DNA of 64,000 nucleotides, taken from contig JAUEDM010000003.1 of assembly GCA_033439685.1 (NCBI GenBank), positions 3,502,001 through 3,566,000 of the forward strand, written 5' to 3'. A program made the translations under genes and the position numbers. The notes beneath the pieces were generated by a model that was not told the origin of the DNA, ran no database searches, and was given only the letters and a program-made list of their open reading frames with translations. This stretch comes from Apodospora peruviana (taxonomy: Eukaryota > Ascomycota > Sordariomycetes > Sordariales > Lasiosphaeriaceae). This document shows positions 12,578-21,401 of this stretch, one piece after another; position 1 is the first letter of the stretch; each line of letters begins with the position of its first letter.

Positions 12578-14867
12578 ATGGAGATAGTTGGCGCTATCAT
12601 TGGTGTTTCCGCGGTAGCCATCCACACGAGCACCAAATTGTCGGCGTTGACCACCGCATGGCGAGACGCCCCGGCCGATCTCCACCATCTCAGTGATGAC
12701 ATCAGCACAGACACAGTTATTCTTCAACGAGACTCAGCCATAAATTAGCACCATATATCAAGCACCCGCCTATACCAACCATGAGTCCTCAGCAAGTCGG
12801 CATGCTCTGGAACAAGTACTCCAGCAAGGCGGACTAATTCTGAGGCGCATAGAGGTGATCGTGGACGGGATTGCCAGCGGATAGGACCCTGATGGATCGG
12901 CGGACTTGAACAAGAGACGAAAGTTTGCATGGATAAAGCATGTGGATAAGATTGCGAAGCTAAGACGAGACCTACGAGACGTGAGAGCGAATGTTTCCAA
13001 CTTGCTCATACTCCGAAATCTGTAAGTCGGGAGCAATACACTCTCGATCTCCTTTGGCTGAACTAAGACACTAACCTTCTCCTATCAAATTCCCAGGCAG
13101 CTATCAGCCCAGCTGCCCACATCATCACGTACCAACAGCGAGTTTAAGCAATTTGCCAGGGAGATTACGGCTTGTATGGATCAAAGATGTCAACAGCACG
13201 AAGAAACGATGATATCTCGCATTGATGAGCTGCTCCTGATATCACGCAACGACGCATTGGAGCGCATTGATCGCCGGTTTCGGGCCTTAGATGACAAATT
13301 ACCGGACCTGAGCGAGGACTCATTTGACCCATAAGACGCTTGAAGCGTTTACGTACTCCCTTGCTCTGGCCAACGCTCCACCCACTACGAGTTCGAGTTC
13401 GCTCATGTGCCCCGTCACGACAGCTATGAAGCAACATAATCAAAGTCTACTGACCTGCGATTGTCGGTGTCGCTCTATCAGCATCTACCATTGGAACTTG
13501 AGCATGACACCACTGCAGCCGTATTTGGGATGTGTCTCCTTTGTCTTTTTGAGACGTTCGACGACGGAATGTGCAGGCTGCGCATGTCATAGTCTTCGCG
13601 GCATGGTATCGTCCTGCTAATGGCGCATTACTTACCGGTTACCCGACTGGCCGGCGAGAGCTACCATATCTGCCTACGCTGCTAAGGACACACGTGGGGG
13701 TCCCGAAATGGTTATCCGTCTACTTAACCATGTTGAGAACCCGGCTGGACGCAATCTCTTAGGATGCGCGTATCATGGCAGGGCCGAGGACGTGCGGCAG
13801 CTATTGGAGGAGAGGTCGGGTTCAGTCTACGATGTGCAGGAATATGGACATTGCCCTTTGCAGCTGGCCCTCGCCGGGGGCTATAATACATTCCAAACAG
13901 TACAACTTCTTTTGCATGCAGGCGCCGATCCGAACCAGGAGTACGACACCGGCGGCATTGACTGCACTCCGCTTGCCGCTGCGTTTCGGTATTTCATCTC
14001 CGGGCATCCCGCGCAGGTGGAAGTATCTCGACTTTTTCGGCTCAACGGCTTCATTGACAGCGGAGGATATACCATGCTCCATAAGATCGCTATGGGTATT
14101 TTGCATGTCGACTTGACCAAAGCATTGCAGGACGTTCAGGCCGCAGCATCAAGCCTCAACAAAAAAAAGCAGGGATGGGATGACTCCGTTGAACATAGCA
14201 GCATCGAGAGGGGATCTTCAGGCCGTGGAGCATCTACTCCAGGCTGGGGCTGACATGACCATCCAAGCTGAACGGACCGGGTCGCCTCTACACAATGCCT
14301 GTTCCAATGGACACTATAAGGTAGCCGAGGTACTGTTAAAATCTGGAGCTTGCGCTGAAACAAAAGACTCACTCGGTCGGACACCGCTATACCGCGCTAC
14401 TAATAGTCTGCATAGCAGCCCGCAACTCCTGTCCTTACTGATGCGGCACGGAGCAGTCATCCAGAGAGACCCGCAAGAATTACTCAGCAATAGCAATCAC
14501 CAGGGTTAACTTGGACACCACTCGTTTTCTCGTGCAGAACGGGGCAGATATTACCGACGGGGACCGGGATGGGGACACTTTTATCTTCATCGCCATCATC
14601 CAAGCGAGACACGCAATTGTTGAGTACTTCCTTGCACGGCACGAGAGCACTACGATGCTCATTAATAATATTAGCAACCTGGGAGAAAATATTATCCATA
14701 TCCTCGCAATCTTTGAGGACATCAGAATGTTCATGATACTCACGAAGCTAAAGATGCACGGGGTTCGCAAAGAAGCTGAGGACGGGTCTGGCAAAACACC
14801 ACTACAGCTTTTAGACGAGAGAAATCCGACACCGGAATTACGGAAGGCATTTGGTTGGAGAGTGTAG
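12578..14867 (+). pseudogene. Degenerate ankyrin-repeat NLR-like gene
   Basis: Coding similarity is scattered over all three plus-strand frames. The start MEIVGAIIGVSAVAIHTSTK and the following Ala/Asp-rich helix look like the fungal N-terminal domain often placed before NACHT or ankyrin modules. That frame breaks at 12748; similarity resumes from about 12795 with an in-frame TAG near 12882, a plausible intron around 13022-13097, and stops after 13330. Ankyrin-type repeats occupy 13708-14500 (for example LLLHAGADPNQEYD and VEHLLQAGADMT) but shift frame at an A8 run (14161-14168) and again near 14490, ending at 14867. Some breaks could hide introns, but the number of stops makes decay more likely. 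No NACHT motif is present, so the original may have been an ankyrin-only protein. Confidence 0.65.
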
Positions 14868-15372
14868 AGGAAAACTTCCCGATGTCTCAGGCTAGAAGAG
14901 CAGAGGAAGAGACGGCGAGTGAGGATGGCTCATCAGATGACGATGAGTGTTTCAGTGATGCTCGGGAAACCTTTGGAAGATTGATATGGTTGCCCGTTTC
15001 TTGAGGAATCTGGCTAAGGTACCTTATAGTTGAAAGTACCTGGCATCTATCTAGCATGTAATATAAGAAATCAACCTTTCATCATTACTAACACATGCGT
15101 TTGGTGCCCCTAGTTCCAGCCAAGACCTGGATTTGGGGTGCCTATCCACAGCAAGTGCCTATGATTGGTACGAGACCTCTGGCATGCACATATAACCAAT
15201 GAAGAAAGCGATCTCACCAGGCAGCTGCCGCCATCAGACAAGTGAGACGACATTTCTCCAACCCCGCATTAAACCAGGACGAACTCATCTTAAGTCACTC
15301 AGCTTACCTTCACATCACTAACCTCCAGATTATCACTCTTCAGCAGGGACGGTTGGCGAGAAGGAATTTGCC
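14868..15372. other. Intergenic region
   Basis: No supported gene. The first part (to about 15005) encodes an acidic Ser/Glu/Asp-rich stretch in frames not joined to the upstream ankyrin remnant and may be its decayed C-terminus. The rest is probably the promoter of the next gene. Confidence 0.35.
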
Positions 15373-16095
15373 ATGCTCAACTTCTTCTCCCTGCCCGGCG
15401 AAGTCCGCAACATAGTCTACCACAAAGCCCTCGTCCGGGATCAAGAGATACTCTACATCTACAACGACATCTGCCACCCAAAGGGTCCTCGCCTGTCAAG
15501 CCTGGTCGTCCTCGGCGACCGCAATCCGCAGCAATCCGAAGCCAGCCGCGACGGCAACAACAACCCAGTCTCAGCAATCCTCCTCGCCAACAAGCATATA
15601 AACGCCGAGGCGACCCCGATCCTCTACAGCCAGAACATCTACCGTCTTGAATCCAGCCACACCGACTACATCATCAACAAGTTCCTCGGCAGCATCGGCA
15701 GCCACAACGCCGGCCACATCGCCCACCTGTGCATCGCCTTTCCCAACTTCACGGCCGAGGAATCAACGTACCCAAACAACATCGTGTTCGGCTGCCAGCG
15801 CGTGGTGCGCAACATCCGCCATCATTGTCTGAACCTCGACGTGCTCGAGATCCTAATGCCGCCCGGCTGTTACGCGGGCTACCTGACCAACCCGGAACCT
15901 AACGAGTCCCCGGGGTTGGCGATCAAGACGCTGTCGTTTGTTGACACGGAGTGCAAACTGTTTACGGGATTGAAAGAGGTGATTGTTCACGTGTGGGAGC
16001 GGACGCATCATCCGGCGGTTAGGGCCGAGTTGCGGAGATGCGGGTGGACGATTCGACTCGAGCCTGATGTTCAGGACGGCGATGTGTTCTGGTAG
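15373..16095 (+). CDS. Fungal F-box-like / DUF7730-type protein
   Basis: Single exon of 240 residues. It opens with FFSLPGEVRNIVYHKALV, the LP-x-E-x-R-x-x-I-Y pattern of a large fungal family related to F-box-like and DUF7730 proteins. The second hallmark, LLANKHINAEATPILYSQN, follows about 70 residues later. The C-terminal half has regular strand-helix spacing and no catalytic motif. No signal peptide or membrane segment is seen. Some family members may act as substrate receptors of ubiquitin ligases, but the function of this one is unknown. Confidence 0.72.
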   Translation: MLNFFSLPGEVRNIVYHKALVRDQEILYIYNDICHPKGPRLSSLVVLGDRNPQQSEASRDGNNNPVSAILLANKHINAEATPILYSQNIYRLESSHTDYIINKFLGSIGSHNAGHIAHLCIAFPNFTAEESTYPNNIVFGCQRVVRNIRHHCLNLDVLEILMPPGCYAGYLTNPEPNESPGLAIKTLSFVDTECKLFTGLKEVIVHVWERTHHPAVRAELRRCGWTIRLEPDVQDGDVFW

Positions 16096-16619
16096 TTACC
16101 TAAGTACCTAGGCCGGGACTTGAGATTTTGGTGAGTAATAGCGGACTTGCTACTTGGACTGTCTTCTCGTAGGAAGATCACGACGTCGTATATCAACCGA
16201 GCTAGTTCCAGTACAGCCGTCATTGCAGTAACCCAATAAATGGTATTCTGTTTTGCCGGAATGGCGACTGTAACATGTTCATCCCCTTGTCTATCACCAT
16301 GCTTGAGAGTTTGGGTACCGTGAAGTCTCATTTATCCGTAATCTGAGTGCAACAGCCGCTGCAAGGCACCCGGCTGTCGTTTATCTCCAAAGGCTAAGAT
16401 TGGTGCGGTTCCGAGACCCGGGAAACGATCACGGCAAGTCGGAACCCCTGTCTCCCAAGCACTTGGCCTGATGTCACTGTTTAATGTTATAACCAGGCCA
16501 CCGGGTCGAATCAGTCCCCTGATATATAATGAGTTTGTGTGCCGAAAAAGAGGGAAACATTGTCAAAGCCAACAATCCCATTTTGCCATCAGTACCGTAC
16601 TACAAAGACCTTGATCACG
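16096..16619. other. Intergenic region
   Basis: No gene seen. The last 150 bases probably form the promoter and leader of the secreted DUF3237 gene. An open frame entering that gene from 16539 begins with a non-ATG codon. Confidence 0.4.
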
Positions 16620-17185
16620 ATGTTGTTCCACTACCTCACCAGCATCGCCCTCTCGTCTCTCGCGCTATTTGCCAGACCAGCAGAATCAGCGACGCCCAAG
16701 AGCCCCGGTCTCACCTATCTCTACTCCCTCAACTGCACCCTGGGCACCTCGATACCCGTGGGCGCCGGCCCGCATGGAGATCGAGTCGTCATTCCCATTA
16801 CCGGGGGCACCTTTTCCGGGCCCAAGCTATCAGGTTCGTCTGTTCTTCTCAGTAACAGAAGGTCCCCAAAAATCTTGCGCGATACTAATACCATCATTGC
16901 AACATTAAACCAGGCAAGATCCTCAACCTCGGCGCCGACTGGGGCCTGATCGACAACAACGGGACCTTCTCCGCCGACACGCGGTACCAGCTCCAGACAG
17001 ACGACGGCGCTCACATCTTTATCCGCACGAGCGGTCCCGCGCAGCCGGACGGACATCTCCACCTGCGCATAGTCTTTGAGACTGGAAGTGCCAAGTACTA
17101 CTGGCTCAACAACATCGTGGCGGTGGGGATATTGACCACTGGGGACGGGTTCGTGGCCATCGATGCGTGGCAGTTGACGACTTAA
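16620..17185 (+). CDS. Secreted DUF3237-domain protein
   Basis: Two exons, 16620-16833 and 16914-17185, with an 80-bp GT-AG intron, giving 161 residues. A signal peptide of about 24 residues (LTSIALSSLALFARPAESA) precedes a DUF3237 domain. Typical features are the strand HGDRVVIPITGGTFSGP, the phrase GADWGLIDNNGTF across the splice, and the ending IDAWQLTT. Bacterial and fungal DUF3237 proteins form small beta-barrels of unknown function. Here the signal peptide points to secretion. Ending the first exon at 16833 restores the family's GGTFSGPKLSGKIL junction. Confidence 0.78.
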
Positions 17186-17470
17186 CATCATATGGTATCA
17201 AAGGAAGCGAGCGTTTCGGGTAGTATAGGGTTAAAGACACAGGTAGATGGAGCCTATACTACTTTGAGAAGACAACCCAATCTCCGTGTAGGCCTCCCTT
17301 TTAGTGTGTATAGAGAATAACAGGCATACGTGCTGCCCGGATCTCGCCCTCAGCCACTTCCGCACTCGTGAGTGGGCCGGTGCTGCTGTTGCTCTAACCT
17401 GTGCGGAGGGTACCTATGCATGACACCTCCCACGACACAACTGAATCTCCTGGCCTGTCCGACCAGCACC

Positions 17471-18576
17471 CTACGCCGACGCAGCCCAGAAGTCAGCGTT
17501 ATCGTATTCTGTCGAGGTACACTTGCTGGCAGATAGGTAGTACATGGTCGCGCCGTCGATGCCCTTTGTCGTGCCGTTGGCGGTCGAGACGCTGCAGTCC
17601 TCGAACCAGGTGTCGGTGAAACGGGCCAAGGGGACCAAACCGCCGCTAGTAGCCGGGTCTTCCATGATCCACTCGGCATCTACACGACCAAGCGGCGCGC
17701 CGTTATTGACCGCAATAAAATAGTGGGTTGACTGGTCGAGGTTGTTTATGGTGCTTGGGTTTTGCCTATCAGCATGCTACCTACCTTACCTAACCTAACC
17801 TGACGTGGCCTGAGACTAGAAGAGGAAGCTGGGGACAACTTACATGGACCCTGATGTGGAAGACGAGGCGGACACCGTCACTTCTATCCAGTCACCGGTG
17901 GCCACTGAACACGCGTCGTCAGCTTTAGACTCATGACATGTTCGATGGAGCTCCCAGAACAAATACATACCAGGAAAGGAGGGGATGTTGTATGCCGCAT
18001 TGGGGACCCATTCGAGCCACGCCCAGTTGGTTTGGACACCAGTCGAGCTAAGCTATACAGCCAGCCAACTGTCAGTTACCTACATGTACCAAGCCACTAG
18101 TGGTACGAACCCGCATTGCAAAGGGAATATGAAACCCGGCACATAATTACCTGACTGGTCACGCCAGACTGGAGTAGAGCCGATCCCCAGGTAGCTCCGT
18201 CAATACCAACCCAGGTGGCAACATATTGCGGGAAGGTGCTGACACCTGGGCGCTGAGACAAGGTCGGCACTTGAAAGTATGCGTGGACACTGGTTATTTT
18301 GTTCGTGGTGACGCTGTGTTGCACTGCGCCACACCAGTTGGAGCTGTAGTAGACAGGGTTGGTGCGCTTCACCCTTCGGCCCCTATCCTCGGGCGTTGGT
18401 TGGGCGTCGATGGTGGTGTCGAGACGGTAGAGACTCGGTTCTTTGCTTTCAAACACGATATCGGAAGGCTTGATAGGCTTGCCCGCCTGTGTTCCCGTGA
18501 CGGTATAGGTGAATTCGGCAAGAGCCGACCACGCCGCCACGGCGACCATGATGAAAGAAGTTTGGAGACACTTCAT
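17471..18576 (-). CDS. Secreted glutamic peptidase, eqolisin family G1
   Basis: Four exons, 18576-18151, 18052-17971, 17904-17844 and 17765-17471 (introns 98, 66 and 78 bp), give 287 residues. A signal peptide of about 20 residues is followed by a propeptide ending near a basic site RRVKR. The mature domain opens with YYSSNWCGAV and contains YVATWVGIDGATWGSALLQSG, where the family's catalytic Gln region lies (a Gln is present), and AEWIMED, which matches the segment with the catalytic Glu. The phrase TNWAWLEWVPNAAYNIPSFP, characteristic of the family, is recovered only after splicing. Eqolisins are acid endopeptidases secreted by filamentous fungi. Their acidic pH optimum is family knowledge, not shown here. 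The upstream in-frame ATG at 18636 would mask the signal peptide, so 18576 was chosen. Confidence 0.88.
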
Positions 18577-19539
18577 CGTGGCACTCGGAGCACGTCGACT
18601 ACTGATGGACTTGAGGCGTAGAGAAAGCAGTGGCAAAAGGCGAGGTGAAACTGGGCTTGAGTCTTACTTTGACTGCTTCTCGGGGTCTCGACGAGTTGGG
18701 AGAAGCAGATGTCGTCGGTCTTATCTATTCGTCTCCATGCTTGGTATCCGTCAATTCCTCACCCCCCTTGTAAGCCTTGTTGCTACCTTACCCCTGGCAT
18801 TTCCAGTCAGACTATCGAACGCCTGCAGCAAGGCAGCCGAGCAGCTGCAGGGTTGTGCCGCTGGCCCAAACGTGAACTTGGCCTTAGATAGCTTGGGTAT
18901 GGACTATAATTGTACGGACAGTACATACAGAAAGTACACGATGACGCAGAATTGAAGCGAGAACGAGAAACCGGCCGGAAGCGCGCAAAGGTGCAGCAGG
19001 GCGCCGCTTCGGTCATGTTGCTTGTTACTTATTGACGACAGGTTAGGCACATACCTAGGTGTGAATATCAAGCAGCATTGCCTTGTTCTCCGTCAGTTCA
19101 CCTGCTGTCCCCCCATGTTGTTGACGTGGATAACACCAAGTGGCAAAAGAATATGGCGGACCTTTGAATGGCACCCTAATTCCAATATCGAGAAGGTCTT
19201 GAATGTATCATATATGTTTGGCCCCCAACTAGCATTATAGACAGCGTCGCTGTAACCCCAAACCCCAAACGGTCTCGAGCCACTGCAGACCCAGTTATGA
19301 ATAACTAACAAGCTAACCGTTAACGGTTAGTACTAGAGGTAACCCGTACCTGAAATCTAAAGATCTGGTAGAATAAAGATCACTCGTTAGCGAAGTCGGT
19401 CCGAAATTCTATCCGGTTCTCGGGCTGCGGACTTGATCAAATACCGAAGGGATATGGTCTGCCCACCCAATATGTGCTGATATGGCAAAAAGAAACCAAT
19501 GATAAGATCTGATGAAATAGTACCTACAGTAGTACATGC
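18577..19539. other. Intergenic region
   Basis: Upstream flank of the eqolisin gene. No convincing gene. It contains one notable palindrome (19313-19330, listed separately). Confidence 0.4.
19313..19330. repeat. Perfect 18-bp palindrome
   Basis: CTAACCGTTAACGGTTAG reads identically on both strands. It lies about 200 bp from the PKS remnant. It could be a symmetric protein-binding site or the end of a decayed element; nothing else supports either reading. Confidence 0.6.
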
Positions 19540-20144
19540 GTTCAAACCGTGCTCTTCTCAGCTACCAACTGCCCGATAGCCGAGATCTTGGTGCCCCCCC
19601 CCCCAATGATATCAAACACGGCCACGTTGGCGCCAACAAATCCTTTGTGATTGAATTCCAAAGCTCCAACGCCATGAGCGAGTCGACGCCGTAATTAGAG
19701 AGCTGTGGAGCTCCGTCACGGCATGGATTGCTGCCCAAGATTCAGGACCGGACCTTGAGGGTACGATCAGATGTTTTGCCCCCCGACCGGCCATCCATCC
19801 CATGATCGCCCAACCCAACCCCCCAAGACCACCTGCTACCACGTATGAAGCGTTCGGATCGAAATCGCAGGGAGGGGAGTCGACCAGTCGCTTGTTGAAT
19901 TCCTCGCCCTTTGCACCCCGCGCGCCCCAAAGGTGATGAAGGAGATAGGCCTGACCTCGAGGCTCACGGCTTCACTGAGATGATGGATTCGCATCTCAAC
20001 CACAAAGGGATCGGCGAATAACCCAAGCACCTCCTGGAGACGAGACCAGGGACCAACGGCTGACAGCCGGAGAAAAGACGGCGGAGGCTCTGAGTCGACT
20101 CGTGACTTGACTAACAGCATGATCGAGTTGGAAGGCCCTGTCAT
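19540..20144 (-). pseudogene. Remnant of a highly reducing polyketide synthase (KR-ACP end)
   Basis: Read on the minus strand, the first part resembles the segment between the enoylreductase and ketoreductase domains of fungal HR-PKSs (EMRIHHLSEAVSLEVRPISF). After a frameshift near 19915 comes the KR Rossmann start SYVVAGGLGGLGWAIMGWMA followed by GAKHLIVPSRSGP. Within a few codons the carrier-protein motif NYGVDSLMALELWN appears in another frame at about 19658-19700, including the Ser of DSL that would carry phosphopantetheine. A further frameshift separates GANVAVFDII and the end AIGQLVAEKST. The rest of KR and the start of ACP are missing, so an internal deletion joined two domains. A C11 run lies at 19594-19604. 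Confidence 0.75.
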
Positions 20145-20238
20145 TATGCAGACAACTCAGGTATCTACTCAGTACACTAAACCGCCTCCTCACGTTAAAA
20201 GCCTTGGATAGCAATTTCACTGTTTTTTTTTGAAACAG

Positions 20239-20574
20239 ATACTCGCAACCTCGCAGGCTGGCAAGGCCGTCAACATGACGGAGCGCTGCAAACGGCTGGG
20301 CCCCGACATCGTCGGCCTGCTCGCTTTTGGGTATCCCTTGAACACGCAGACAGACCCAAAGTACCGCTTCATCATAAAAGGTCTGTCGGCCGGCAGCTAC
20401 AAGAGCAACACGTTCATTAGCAGGGATGGGAGGTTGAGAAATATTGGAGAGGGTTGGAAATGGGGCGAGCGGACGGGACGCGGACGGGAGGAGGAGTTCC
20501 AGATATATGATGTGTTTGCGGCGGCTCATGATGGGCCGGTTTTGGAGTTTAGGGTGAGAGGGGAGGAGAGTTAG
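20239..20574 (+). pseudogene. Remnant of a cytochrome P450
   Basis: An open frame of about 110 codons, lacking an ATG of its own at the 5' end, encodes ERCKRLGPDIVGLLAFGYPL followed by NTQTDPKYRFIIKGL, a pattern found in the first half of fungal P450s after the C-helix. It then jumps to DVFAAAHDGPVLEFR, which resembles the extreme C-terminus of such enzymes, before the stop at 20572-20574. The membrane anchor, I-helix, ExxR and heme-binding loop are all absent. It therefore cannot be functional. It is head to head with the PKS remnant, the arrangement of a former biosynthetic cluster. Confidence 0.68.
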
Positions 20575-21401
20575 TAAGATGGATGTTGAGGCGTTGAAGG
20601 TCTAGACTTGATCGACCTAGGAGGTAGGTAGGCAGCTGCAAGGCGTGTGATGGTGATTTGTGATATGGAGTTGGGAATTTGGGCGCGTGCAGGATGGGAC
20701 ATGCAGAGATCATCTATTACTGGTAGTAGTTTTCGAACTTGACACCATCATATCAACAAATCATGTAGACGAATGACAATTATGGTGTCGGCTGTTAGGT
20801 CAAACAACACCATGCCAGGTTTTTTTTCTCTTGGCCGGTAAGGACGTGTTGAGCCTAAAAGTTAGCTAAGGTTTAGGTACGGATACCTTGGTGAGATTGA
20901 CGCATCGAGCCGTGCATTTCAAAGGGTTCAATCAAGTTCAAGATATTAATAGCGAAAACGGTCCGTGCACCACTTTTGTCCAATGTCCATGGCCTGTCCG
21001 AAAAGGGGTTAATTAACCCCACTGATGACCCCCGGCATCCCTTGCGCAATTTTGGAAAAGGGGAAGGATCAGGAGTTTTGAACGGTTGCTGTCGTTGCTG
21101 TCGTTGCTGTCGTTGCTGTCGTTGCCGTCGTCCGCGCGACGTCATCCAGGAGCATGCGCCCGATGATGACGCGCCTCTCCCTCATCTCTCCGCGGTATCC
21201 AGCCTTGATGTACGTATAAGGACCCTCCCGCGTCTCGTTCCGACTCTAGACCGACCTTAGGGCTCCCCCGGGCCGACACTCTCGCGACCGCCCCGCTGAC
21301 CTCGGTATCCGTACCTTACCTAGTGTGTTGCTTTCTGGAACGGCGTATCTATCATGGAAGTACAATACCAGTGCGGCTTTTGGTAAGCTTCGAGCCGCTG
21401 A
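20575..21401. other. Intergenic region, possible 5' exon of the GT90 gene
   Basis: No complete gene. An ATG at 21354 opens 10 codons that could be the missing first exon of the GT90 gene, but none of the junctions I tried to the next open frame avoids a stop. A 9-bp tandem repeat lies at 21085-21129. Confidence 0.35.
21085..21129 (+). repeat. 9-bp tandem repeat, five units
   Basis: Unit GTTGCTGTC repeated five times, the last with one change (GTTGCCGTC). Probably slippage. Confidence 0.85.

Noticed and set aside
16539..16619. N-terminal extension of the DUF3237 protein
   Set aside because: The extension begins with a non-ATG codon and would bury the signal peptide; the ATG at 16620 is preferred.
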